DNA of 61,695 bases, taken from positions 1 to 61,695 of the forward strand of contig NZ_JPUF01000014.1 in the NCBI RefSeq assembly GCF_014737315.1, written 5' to 3'. Origin of the DNA: Treponema zioleckii. Lineage in GTDB: Bacteria > Spirochaetota > Spirochaetia > Treponematales > Treponemataceae. This document shows positions 36,817 to 45,218 of the stretch, piece by piece. How positions within the stretch are numbered: the stretch's first letter is position 1; the number at the start of each line of letters is the position of its first letter. A program made the position numbers and the translations under genes. The notes beneath the pieces are model-generated. The model worked only from the letters and a program-made list of their open reading frames with translations. It was not told the origin of the DNA and did not search any database.

Positions 36817-37575
36817 ATGACTTTTGCAGGTATTACTTTTTCTGATTATTTCTCATTTGATAAACTTTGGAAAAGAATTCCTGTACTGCTTGAATTTCTT
36901 CCAATTACGCTGCTGCTTACTTTAGTTGCATTTGTATTATCAACATTATTAGGATTAATAATTGCAGTAATACGCGTTAAAAAAATAAAAGTATTAAATA
37001 CATTAACAAAAATATTTTTGTCAATAATAAGAGGAACTCCTCTTATCATTCAACTATATGTAATGCGATATGGTATGTCAGCAATATTGAGAGCATTTAA
37101 TGGAGGAATTAACGTAAGGATTGATGGAATCTGGTATGCGTTTGTTGCATTAGGATTATATCAGGCAGCATTTACATCCGAAACAATTCGTGCTGCTTTG
37201 GAATCTGTTGACAGGGGACAAATCGAAGCAGCACAGGCAATGGGAATGTCATATCCGCAGGTATTAAAAAGAGTAATAATTCCTGAATCACTTGAAATTG
37301 CACTGCCTGGACTTGTCAATTCTCTTATCGGATTATTTAAAGGTACATCGCTTGCTTCGGCCTGTGGTGTAATCGAAATTACTTATAAAAATACATTAAT
37401 TTCGGGAAACGATTACAGGTATCTTGAAGGTTACGTAGCTTTGGCAATTATTTATTGGATAATAACATTTATATTGGAGCAGTTCAGCAAAAATATAGAA
37501 TCAAGAATTAAAATTCCTGATAATGTTGAATCTATTAATACTGCTAAAAATAATTCAAGGAGAAAGTTTGCTTAG
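36817..37575 (+). CDS. Amino-acid ABC transporter permease
   Basis: A 252-residue His/Glu/Gln/Arg/opine-type permease with about five transmembrane helices. The family motif RGTPLIIQLYVMRYG (about 69-83) is present, and the cytoplasmic EAA loop reads EAAQAMGMSYPQVLKRVIIP (about 137-156), which contacts the ATPase. It probably works as a homodimer since there is only one permease gene. GGCAGGTGA precedes the ATG; the stop abuts the ATPase start. Confidence 0.92.
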   Translation: MTFAGITFSDYFSFDKLWKRIPVLLEFLPITLLLTLVAFVLSTLLGLIIAVIRVKKIKVLNTLTKIFLSIIRGTPLIIQLYVMRYGMSAILRAFNGGINVRIDGIWYAFVALGLYQAAFTSETIRAALESVDRGQIEAAQAMGMSYPQVLKRVIIPESLEIALPGLVNSLIGLFKGTSLASACGVIEITYKNTLISGNDYRYLEGYVALAIIYWIITFILEQFSKNIESRIKIPDNVESINTAKNNSRRKFA

Positions 37576-38340
37576 ATGATAGAAATAAAAGGATTAAAGA
37601 AAAAGTTTCAGGATAATATTGTTTTAGACGGAATTAATCTATCTATTAACAAAGGTGATATTATCGGAATAATCGGTCCTTCTGGAACAGGAAAATCAAC
37701 ATTACTGCGCTCCATTAATCTGCTTGAAAAACCAGAAGAAGGAAGTATTTCAATCGGCCAGACATCTGTATCACTGCCGCTTAAAGGAAGTGATAAGAAA
37801 AAAGCAATTGAATTAAGAAAAAAAACGGGGATGGTGTTCCAAAGATTTAATCTATTTGAACACAAGACGGCCTTGGAAAATGTAATGGAAGGTCTCTTAG
37901 TCGTTCAGAAAAAATCTAAGGAAGAAGCAAAAAAAATAGCATTGGAAGCACTTGATGAAGTCGGCTTATTAAACTGGCAGAATCATTATCCAAAGCATAT
38001 GTCCGGCGGTCAGCAGCAGCGTGTTGCAATTGCAAGAACGCTTGCAATGAGACCGGAAGTAATATTATTGGATGAACCGACGAGTGCCCTCGACCCTGAA
38101 TTAATCGGAGAAGTTTTAACCGTTATCCAGAAAATTGCAGGGCAGGGATACACGATGGTTTTAGTTTCGCACGAAATGAATTTTATAAAAAAAATATCCA
38201 ACAGAGTATTATTTCTTGAAGGCGGACATATCATTGAAGACGGTTCACCCAAAGATGTTTTTGAACATCCAAAAAGTGAAAGGGCAAAAGAATTTTTTGT
38301 AAAAATGGAAATATTAAAAGACCCAGAATACATAATTTAA
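37576..38340 (+). CDS. Amino-acid ABC transporter ATP-binding protein
   Basis: A 254-residue ATPase of the GlnQ/HisP class. Walker A is GPSGTGKSTLLRSI (about 33-46), the Q-loop is VFQRFNLF (about 92-99), the signature is MSGGQQQRVAIARTLA (about 141-156), Walker B is VILLDEPTSALDP (about 162-174), and the H-loop is VSHEM. All motifs are intact. It starts directly after the permease stop. Confidence 0.94.
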   Translation: MIEIKGLKKKFQDNIVLDGINLSINKGDIIGIIGPSGTGKSTLLRSINLLEKPEEGSISIGQTSVSLPLKGSDKKKAIELRKKTGMVFQRFNLFEHKTALENVMEGLLVVQKKSKEEAKKIALEALDEVGLLNWQNHYPKHMSGGQQQRVAIARTLAMRPEVILLDEPTSALDPELIGEVLTVIQKIAGQGYTMVLVSHEMNFIKKISNRVLFLEGGHIIEDGSPKDVFEHPKSERAKEFFVKMEILKDPEYII

Positions 38341-38353
38341 TGGAGGAATTAAA

Positions 38354-39613
38354 ATGGCATTTTCATGTGGAATTCAAGCTCACAACGATAAGATTAAAAA
38401 GGAAAACAGCAGCGTACAATACAATGTAGAATATGATGATAACCTCGCTGCATATTTTGCATCACAGACAGGAATCAAACCCCGCGCAACGATGAAAGAC
38501 GGAGAATTAAATGAAAAAGGATATTGGATCAGACAGACCAATTATTTCACGACTCCGTTCGGAAACAAGGAAGGCGAACTCAAGGCAGAAAAAGACAGGT
38601 ATACAATTTACTGGACATACCTATGTAACTGGAGCAACAGACCTGTTCTCGTAAGAGATATATTAGGCCTTCAGAATGTAATTGATGAAGTCGTAGTTGA
38701 TAAAACAGGCGACACAAATATTTACGGATGGGGATTTCCTTACGAAGAAGGATTTAGGGATAAAAAAACTAATGCTTATTTTCTTGCAGAATTTTATAAA
38801 AATGCAGATCCGGATTACAAAGGAAGATCAACGACTCCGACACTGGTTGATACGATTACAAAAAAAGCAGTCAACAACGACTACCATAGATTAACCAATT
38901 ATATCGAAGTTAATTTTAGAAAATTCCAGAAGGCCGATGCTCCTGATTTGTATCCGGTAAAATACAGGAAGGAAATTGACGAGTTTAACGACTGGCTTTT
39001 CCCTAATATTAATGACGGACACTACAGACAGGCATTTGCAACTTCTCCAGAAGCATACAAGGACGGATACAATGCATTCCATTCTGCACTCGAAAAGTTA
39101 GACAAGCGTCTTGAAACAAACAGATTTGTATTCGGAGATTATATTACGGATTCTGACATTAGGATTTTTGTTTCACTCGTAAAATGGGAAACTGATTTTT
39201 ATATGCTTGACGTTGGACCGCAAAAAAAGAGAATCCGCGAATATACGAATATCTGGGGATATTTAAGGGATTTGTTCTCGATAAAAGAATTTAAGCGATA
39301 TGCAAACCTTCCATCAACAGAATACAATAAGGAACACAGAAAATATAGCTTCGGTAATTATTTGACAAGAATTGCTTCTCAAATTGATTACGAAGCTGAA
39401 TGGGCAATCGGTGATGAAAGAAAAAAATTATCAAGCGATCCAGACAATGTATACCTTAAGCATCCAGCAAATGAGACGGTTGAAGACTATATAACAGAAA
39501 TAAGTCCTTCTCAGTGGAATGTTGATACTATCGAAGCAAGAAGCAACAAAATATTTAATATATCTGTTGATGCAAGTATTAATCCATTAAAAGGTCTCCT
39601 TAAAAATAATTAA
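38354..39613 (+). CDS. Glutathionyl-hydroquinone reductase-like GST (Xi class)
   Basis: A 419-residue protein of the ECM4/YqjG family. The thioredoxin-like domain carries YLCNWSNRPVLVRDIL (about 96-111); the Cys is in the position of the catalytic Cys of the CPWAHR motif, but the following Pro-Trp-Ala is changed to Asn-Trp-Ser. The downstream GRSTTPTLVD and helical domain (FVFGDYITDSDIRIF) are typical of the GST fold. Canonical members (about 320-330 residues) reduce glutathionyl-hydroquinones, releasing the quinol. This one is about 90 residues longer. Being in an importer operon, it may act on the imported S-conjugate (inference). Confidence 0.88.
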   Translation: MAFSCGIQAHNDKIKKENSSVQYNVEYDDNLAAYFASQTGIKPRATMKDGELNEKGYWIRQTNYFTTPFGNKEGELKAEKDRYTIYWTYLCNWSNRPVLVRDILGLQNVIDEVVVDKTGDTNIYGWGFPYEEGFRDKKTNAYFLAEFYKNADPDYKGRSTTPTLVDTITKKAVNNDYHRLTNYIEVNFRKFQKADAPDLYPVKYRKEIDEFNDWLFPNINDGHYRQAFATSPEAYKDGYNAFHSALEKLDKRLETNRFVFGDYITDSDIRIFVSLVKWETDFYMLDVGPQKKRIREYTNIWGYLRDLFSIKEFKRYANLPSTEYNKEHRKYSFGNYLTRIASQIDYEAEWAIGDERKKLSSDPDNVYLKHPANETVEDYITEISPSQWNVDTIEARSNKIFNISVDASINPLKGLLKNN

Positions 39614-39689
39614 TAAATAGGAGATAAATTAATTATGACAGCTTCGGAATCAGAGTTTATATAATATAATTTATAATAAAGGGTGTATC

Positions 39690-40145
39690 ATGAAAGCAAT
39701 AAGAGTAGATAAAGACTGGCAGAAATCACTGGTTTATTATATTAGATATAAGTTTGTGACCGAAGCTGCTAGAACAAATTCAGACAAAAGGGATTTTTTT
39801 ACTGTAGATTGGGAATTTGAAGGAGATAAAGATTTGGATAGATATATATTAATTTTAGATGATAACGATAATCCTGTCTCTACGGTAAGATTTTTAATCG
39901 ACGATAATAATTATGGCATGATTGAACGTGTCAGAACTCTGCCTGGTGAAGAAAGAAAAGGTTACGGTAAAACTGCGATGATAGAAGGCGAAAACTGGTT
40001 AAGAGATTTAGGGGTAAAGAAAGCTTTTGTAGAGGCAATACCTGCTGCTCTGCAATTTTATGAAAAGACAGGATATGCATATAGCAATAATCAAGATGTA
40101 TTAAAAAAACATGATGATTTATTTTTAATGGAAAAATCATTATAA
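39690..40145 (+). CDS. GNAT family N-acetyltransferase
   Basis: A 151-residue GNAT fold protein. The acetyl-CoA-binding region reads ERVRTLPGEERKGYGKTAMIEG (R/Q-x-x-G-x-G/A, about 83-104), followed by AIPAALQFYEKTGYAYSN. It could acetylate an imported amino-acid derivative. The Bacillus yxe and ytm-type operons pair an amino-acid ABC importer with a GNAT and a deacetylase/peptidase for degradation of S-modified cysteines. The parallel is inference. Confidence 0.85.
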   Translation: MKAIRVDKDWQKSLVYYIRYKFVTEAARTNSDKRDFFTVDWEFEGDKDLDRYILILDDNDNPVSTVRFLIDDNNYGMIERVRTLPGEERKGYGKTAMIEGENWLRDLGVKKAFVEAIPAALQFYEKTGYAYSNNQDVLKKHDDLFLMEKSL

Positions 40146-40242
40146 ATACAATAATAAAAAGGATGAATAGTACATATTATTGATAACTAGGCATTTTCAT
40201 GAATGACTTTTATTACTATTTTTATAATTAAGAGAGTATAGA

Positions 40243-41358
40243 ATGAACAAAGAAAGATTATTACGTGAATTTAATAAATTAATTTCTTTTGACAGTCCGT
40301 CTTTTTATGAAGATGAGATTGCATTTTATCTGTACGATAAACTTAAAGAATTAGGTCTTGAAGTATCAATGGATAATGCGTTAGAACAGATTACTGGAAG
40401 AAAAACAAAGGCCGGAAATATATACGGTTTTTTAAAAGGAAATACCGAAGAAGATCCAATATTATTTTCATCACACATGGATACTGTAAAGCCTGCACAG
40501 AATAAAAAGGCTGTAATTCAAGATAGAATTGTAAAATCTGCAGGTGATGCTGTATTAGGAGCCGATGATGCAACTGGTATTGCTGAAATAATTGAAATGC
40601 TAACTTCAATAAAAGAAGAAAAATTAAGTCATCCAGATATCGAAGTAATTTTTTTTGTTGCTGAAGAAGAATTTGGAAAGGGAAGTGCAATATTTGATTA
40701 TTCAAAAGTAAAATCTAAAATTGCCTATGTACTTGATTTAAGTGGAAGGGTTGGAGACGCTGCAATTTCTGCTCCTTCTATTATTTCATTTGAACTTACT
40801 GTAACTGGAAAGGCTTCTCATGCAGGATTTGAACCCGAAAGCGGAATTTCATCAATAATGGCAAGTGCAAAAGCAATTTCGCGTATAAAAACAGGAAGAA
40901 TTAATGACGAAACAACATTAAATATTGGAACAATCAGCGGAGGAGTAGGAAAAAATATCGTTCCCGAAAAAACATTTGTTACTGGCGAAGTCAGAAGCAT
41001 GAATCATGATTTTGCACTAGAACAGATTAATAATATAAAAAGAATATTTAACGAAGAAGCTGTAAAACTAAATGCAAGCGTTGATTTTAGTTATATCGAA
41101 AATATTTTTGCCTATAAAATAGATAAAAAGGAATGTGTCGTACAAAAGTATTTAAGTGCAGTTGCAAAAGCTGGCTACGAACCTCCTAAATTGATTAATA
41201 CATTCGGAGGTTCGGATAACAATACATTCAATAAAAAAGGAATACATGGAATTGTAATTGCTAATGCAATGAATGATGTGCACACGACAAAAGAATATTT
41301 TGAACTTGAAGAATTTTATAAGGCTACAAATATCTGTATTGCTTTAGCAACAAGTTAA
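40243..41358 (+). CDS. M20 family metallopeptidase (PepT-like)
   Basis: A 371-residue M20 zinc peptidase. The metal and catalytic residues are visible: LFSSHMDTV (His/Asp, about 74-82), GADDATG (Asp, about 106-112), VAEEEFG (Glu-Glu, about 134-140), and DVHTTKEY near the end. It resembles tripeptidase/PepT or YqjE-like members more than amidohydrolases. It ends the importer operon, possibly cleaving or deacylating the transported compound. Confidence 0.88.
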   Translation: MNKERLLREFNKLISFDSPSFYEDEIAFYLYDKLKELGLEVSMDNALEQITGRKTKAGNIYGFLKGNTEEDPILFSSHMDTVKPAQNKKAVIQDRIVKSAGDAVLGADDATGIAEIIEMLTSIKEEKLSHPDIEVIFFVAEEEFGKGSAIFDYSKVKSKIAYVLDLSGRVGDAAISAPSIISFELTVTGKASHAGFEPESGISSIMASAKAISRIKTGRINDETTLNIGTISGGVGKNIVPEKTFVTGEVRSMNHDFALEQINNIKRIFNEEAVKLNASVDFSYIENIFAYKIDKKECVVQKYLSAVAKAGYEPPKLINTFGGSDNNTFNKKGIHGIVIANAMNDVHTTKEYFELEEFYKATNICIALATS

Positions 41359-41390
41359 TTCTACTGCCAAATGTTTTAATAACAATTCTT

Positions 41391-42235
41391 TTATTGTATA
41401 TGTGTAAAATATTTATCAATTGCTTTTGCAAACTCTTTAGGGCAAGCATTTTGTGGTGAATGTCCACAGCCTTGAATCAAAGTAAGCTCTTTTTGTGGTG
41501 CTGAGATTTGATTTATGTATTCTCTAATCAATTCAACTGGGCAAATCCAGTCTTCGGCTCCCGAAATAAAATATACAGGACATTGAAAATCTATTGGTTT
41601 TTCTAGGGCTTCAAATGTCATAATATAATCAAAAAGTTGACTGTTTACTGCAAGGTATTTTTTTTGTCTCTAAAACCTGCATTAAAAACCACTTAAGATC
41701 ATCAATACCAAAGTAAGGTGATGTCATTCCGAGCCATATTGGATTTTCTTGTTTTTTTACAGGATGATATTTAGAAACTTGTTGTCTTAAAGTTACCATA
41801 TTTAACAAAGTTTTATCTTTTATATAATTCTCATAAGCATTTTCTAAAGCTTTTGTATCATCCTCCTGCTTTTTTTGCTTTTAAAAGTGCATCATTATAG
41901 CTTAATATATCTCCTGTACTAACAGAAACAACCTGACCAATAGCAATATATTGCGAAACTTTGTCAGGATGAGATACTACATACTGGCTTCCTAAAATTG
42001 TTCCGTAGGAGTAACCCATGATGATTACTTTTTCTTTATTAAATCTTTTTCTAGCATAATCAACAAGTTCATCAAGATCGCAAAGGGCTTGATCAAAAAA
42101 AGCAGTTGAGTTATTTGAATCTATATTTTTGTTTGTATAATATGTTCTACTTGAGCTTCTTTGATCCCATCCTACAAAAGTAAGCTTATCCATAAGTGAA
42201 TCTGCAAAACTGTTGCAACAATTTTGAGTAAACTG
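41391..42235 (-). pseudogene. Alpha/beta hydrolase, broken (N-terminus lost, two frameshifts)
   Basis: Minus-strand pieces of one hydrolase. The front piece has the nucleophile elbow GYSYGT; the tail piece (41391-41621) has the acid and the catalytic His region (SGAEDWICP, then IQGCGHSPQNA). Between them the frame changes in a run of seven A (minus; plus-strand Ts at about 41870-41876) and again in an A8 run (41658-41665). Removing one A from each run would give a continuous reading. The N-terminus is cut at about 42236, where the Res fragment begins on the other strand. Confidence 0.7.
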
Positions 42236-42784
42236 ACTATAAAAGAAATGGAACAGTTTGGATTTAATCCTGAAAAATTTATTCGTGATGTAATTAATAT
42301 CATCAACGCTCAGAAATCTACAAAGATTGTTGAGCATATTGAATACCACGAACTTGAAGATACTTATGATTCAAGCATTTTTACTGCGCCGCATTTGCCA
42401 GACAAGACGCCATTTAAAGCCTCAAAGTGTATTCAGGACTTGGTATTTACTGACAGTACAGTTGAATGGAAGTTTGTAGAGGATTTGGATGGGGCTTCGG
42501 AAGTTGTTGTTTATGCACGTTTGCCTCGTTCATTCCAGATTCCAACTCCTGTAGGAAATTATGCTCCGGACTGGGCAATTGCTTTTGACAAAGACAAAGT
42601 AAAACATGTTTTCTTTATTGCTGAAACTAAGGGAACTATGGAAGATATGCAGCTTAATAAGATTGAATCTAACAAGATTGAATGTGCTAAGAAGCTGTTT
42701 AATGTAGTTTCTACATGCGGTGTAAAGTATGACCATGTTGATAACTTTGAGCAACCAAAGAATGTGATTGGGTTGAAGGGGTAA
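42236..42784 (+). pseudogene. Second type III Res subunit, C-terminal fragment
   Basis: About 180 residues homologous to the end of the Res subunit at 22236-22788. They include IVEHIEYHELEDTYDSSIF and the PD-(D/E)xK nuclease motif (NYAPDWAIAF, then FFIAETKGTM). There is no helicase part and no proper start, and it is fused to the end of the hydrolase on the opposite strand. The sequence is clearly divergent from the first copy, so it is not a recent duplication. Confidence 0.75.
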
Positions 42785-42873
42785 AAAATGAAGTTTGCAA
42801 TCTACGGTTTCTTTTTTGATAGAACATTATCATTTACTGAAATTATTTTTTACACCCACTAATAGAGGAGCCA

Positions 42874-43939
42874 ATGATGTCAAATCAGAATCTTGTTGAA
42901 ACGTTAAACGAATATCTTTCTCTTGGAATTAATCAACAGCTTGATTATGACAAATTCTATCTGTATTCAATCATCACCCATTCAACAGCAATTGAAGGTT
43001 CTACTGTTACCGAAATAGAAAATCAGCTTTTGTTCGACGAAGGAATCAGTGCAAACAAGCCGATGGCAGAACAGCTGATGAACATTGACCTCAAAGCCAC
43101 TTATGAGCAGAGTTTTGTTTATAAAAACTCACGCAGATTTTCCTATTGAACTTTTATGCACTCTTGCCTCTCTTGTGATGAAAAATACCGGTTCTATATA
43201 CAAGAATATTGCGGGCGAGTTTTCTTCTGCAAAAGGTGACTTGCGGCTTTTGAATGTAAGTGCTGGCAGGGGCGGAAAATCTTATCTTGCGTGGCAGAAA
43301 GTTCCAGATAGGTCGCAGGATTTTTGCAATTGGATAAACAGGGAACGCAAGAATATTAACAAGAAAGACATTCAAAAAATCTGCGAACTTAGTTTTGAAG
43401 CTCATTACCGCATTGTTTCAATTCATCCGTGGACAGATGCCTATGCTCCGAAGGAGCAAACGTCAATAATTTCCAATTACGCAAACGGAGCGTTAGCGAC
43501 GTATGGGAACGGAAGGATGAGCCGTTTGATTATGAATATGATTCAGTATGAAGCCGGCGTTGTTCCTTCAATTGTAAAAAAAGAAAATCGTGCCGAATAC
43601 ATTCAGAGCCTTTCGCTGAGCCAGGAAAACGAAGATTCAAGCATTTTCGTTGATTTTATGCTGAATCATCATATAGAGAACTTGCAAAAGCAGATTGCAG
43701 AATACAAGGCTTCGATGGATGCTGATGACATTAAAGGTGGTCAGAAAAAGTGGTCAGAAAAAGCCTTGAAAATTCTTGATTTACTAAAGCAGAATCCAAA
43801 AATCTCAAGAAAGGAACTCTGTTAAGAACTGAAGATAAATCCAAGTGCCGTTCAAAAGCACATAGAAAAGCTGAAAGAAGCAAACAAGATTGAACGAATT
43901 GGCGGAGCAAAAGGCGGTGAATGGAGCGTAAACGAATAA
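42874..43939 (+). pseudogene. Fic family protein gene, disrupted
   Basis: The N-terminal part (42874-43149) has SIITHSTAIEGSTVT, the Fic inhibitory-type segment, and leaves frame at AAAAA (about 43122-43128); one A less gives FVYKTHADFPIELL. The main part carries the Fic motif, but HPWTD and GNGR are separated by 22 extra residues from a 66-bp in-frame insertion (43439-43504). A TAA at 43823-43825 then stops the frame; beyond it the winged-helix end (AVQKHIEKLKEANKIERIGG) continues to 43939. Fic enzymes AMPylate target proteins. This copy carries a frameshift, an insertion and a nonsense codon. Confidence 0.8.
43439..43504 (+). repeat. 66-bp in-frame palindromic-type insertion in the Fic motif
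   Basis: A segment of exactly 22 codons lies between the D and GNGR of the Fic active-site loop HPxxDGNGR. It contains a GCTCCGAAGGAGC hairpin (43445-43457) and looks like a small palindromic repeat element such as the RPE elements of Rickettsia. No second copy is seen in the window. Confidence 0.6.
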
Positions 43940-43942
43940 AGC

Positions 43943-44325
43943 AGACAGAAATAGTTTGTGTCGAAAATTCACTGATTTCTGATGATTGGAAAGCGAGGGG
44001 AAAAAAGATTTTTCTAATGAAAGAATACAATAAAAAGTGCAGTCGAAAAATAAACCGTTATTGTCATATAAAGTACAATGCAAGGACAACAAGTAAGGTT
44101 ACTCCAAAGGTGACTGTAAACGTTACTGTAAAATTACTGTAAATCAGAAAAAGATCCTTGAAGAAATAAAGAAAAAAAACATTTGCTACACAAGAGGAAT
44201 TAGATGAGATTATTGGCATTACGCGAAAGAGCATAAATGAAAATATGAAGAAGCTGCAAAATCAAAAAATCATAGAAAGAATTAGTGCTGATAAAAACGA
44301 ACATTGGGAAATATTAAATAATTAG
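43943..44325 (+). pseudogene. C-terminal remnant of an AlbA_2-type ATP-binding regulator
   Basis: The remains read KVTPKVTVNVTVNQKKILEE, then ATQEELDEIIGITRKSINENM and so on: a repeated VTVN linker followed by a winged-helix module. This is the same architecture as the C-terminus of the 18274-19752 protein. The frame is broken at GTTACTGTAAAATTACTG (about 44123) and in an A8 run (about 44172-44179). Confidence 0.55.
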
Positions 44326-44334
44326 AGATATAAT

Positions 44335-44619
44335 ATGCCAAACGATTCCGACCTTCACGACATCATCTTCGTAACCGACAAATACGGCAGACGAAACAAG
44401 ACTGGTGATATTGAAAAATTAGCATACGATTCTCGTAAAGATGTTTATTTCATCACTTACAAGGATGGAAAAACATATCCCTGTCGAAGTTGTGATATTC
44501 AGATTATTAAAAACTGTCTTAAAGATAAACAGTCTGCCAAAGTGTTTGACTATCTTCTGCAGCTGGCTCAGTTCAGTGACATTAAAAATGATGAAGTCCA
44601 GAATCTTCGAGGATATTGA
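44335..44619 (+). pseudogene. N-terminal fragment of a second Upf1-like helicase
   Basis: 94 residues almost identical to the first about 85 residues of the helicase at 31965. The DNA matches very closely for about 240 bp (about 44350-44590 against 31971-32211), then diverges completely after QNLRGY. The Walker A and all motifs are missing. It is a partial copy. Confidence 0.7.
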
Positions 44620-44821
44620 GACCCCTGAGAAGTTGGAAAAGTTTTTTTTGGGTATAACATCAACAACAAAAAGGTTAGTGAACATCATGACCCGATAAGC
44701 GAAACTTTACTAGGGAATTTGTGAAGATGGCCACGCCTCAAATCAAGAGTTGGCAACTATGCTGAATCAACTCTGCAAAATAAAAAAAAATACCTTGCAA
44801 GGAAAACTTACAAGGATTTAG

Positions 44822-44894
44822 TGGGCAGTGAGAGACTCGAACTCCCGACAACCTGGGTGTAAACCAGGGGCTCTACCAACTGAGCTAACTGCCC
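44822..44894 (-). tRNA. tRNA-Val (anticodon UAC)
   Basis: On the minus strand, a 73-nt cloverleaf runs 44894 to 44822. The acceptor arms are GGGCAGT and ACTGCCC, the D-arm is GCTC..GAGC, the anticodon stem CCTGG/CCAGG encloses loop TTTACAC (anticodon TAC, Val), and the T-arm has TTCGAGTC. CCA is not encoded. Its 3' end faces the accessory region, a common integration arrangement. Confidence 0.93.
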
Positions 44895-45218
44895 GTGAAG
44901 TGATTATGAGTATATCTTTTTTGCCGTGTGAGTGTCAACAGTTTTTTAGAAAAAAATAAAAAATTTTAAAAAATTTGACACAGATAAACAGTGATGAACG
45001 CAGATGAGGCACAGATATAGTGAACGAGTTTAAAACGTCATGCTGAAGTTGTTTCAGCATATTTCATCCGTGTCTTATCAGTGTGTATCTGGGTTCATCT
45101 GTGTCTGCTCGTGCGTGCCTGAGTTCAGAATGACATAATTTCAAATTCATCTACTATAGATTAAATCCTGAAAATGTGCGAAAATAGAACGATTTTCTAA
45201 TTTAAAAGAGGGATTATT
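44895..45218. repeat. Intergenic repeat-bearing region upstream of ileS
   Basis: 324 nt between tRNA-Val and ileS hold no gene. A segment ACACAGATAAACAGTGATGAAC (first 20 of it at about 44979-44998) and a partly complementary stretch near 45066-45107 (GTGTCTTATCAGTGTGTATC) form a long imperfect inverted repeat. Between them sits the ATGCTGAA..TTTCAGCAT core (45037-45060) of the dispersed repeat family. I see no T-box or riboswitch. Confidence 0.5.
45037..45060. repeat. Core copy of the dispersed hairpin repeat
   Basis: GTCATGCTGAAGTTGTTTCAG (first 20 of it at 45037-45056) is the shared core hairpin of the repeats at 6566, 6698, 7816 and 9423. No flanking A or B parts are recognisable here. 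Confidence 0.6.

Noticed and set aside
44895-45218. T-box or riboswitch upstream of ileS
   Set aside because: No T-box sequence or terminator/antiterminator pair; the inverted repeat belongs to a dispersed repeat type.
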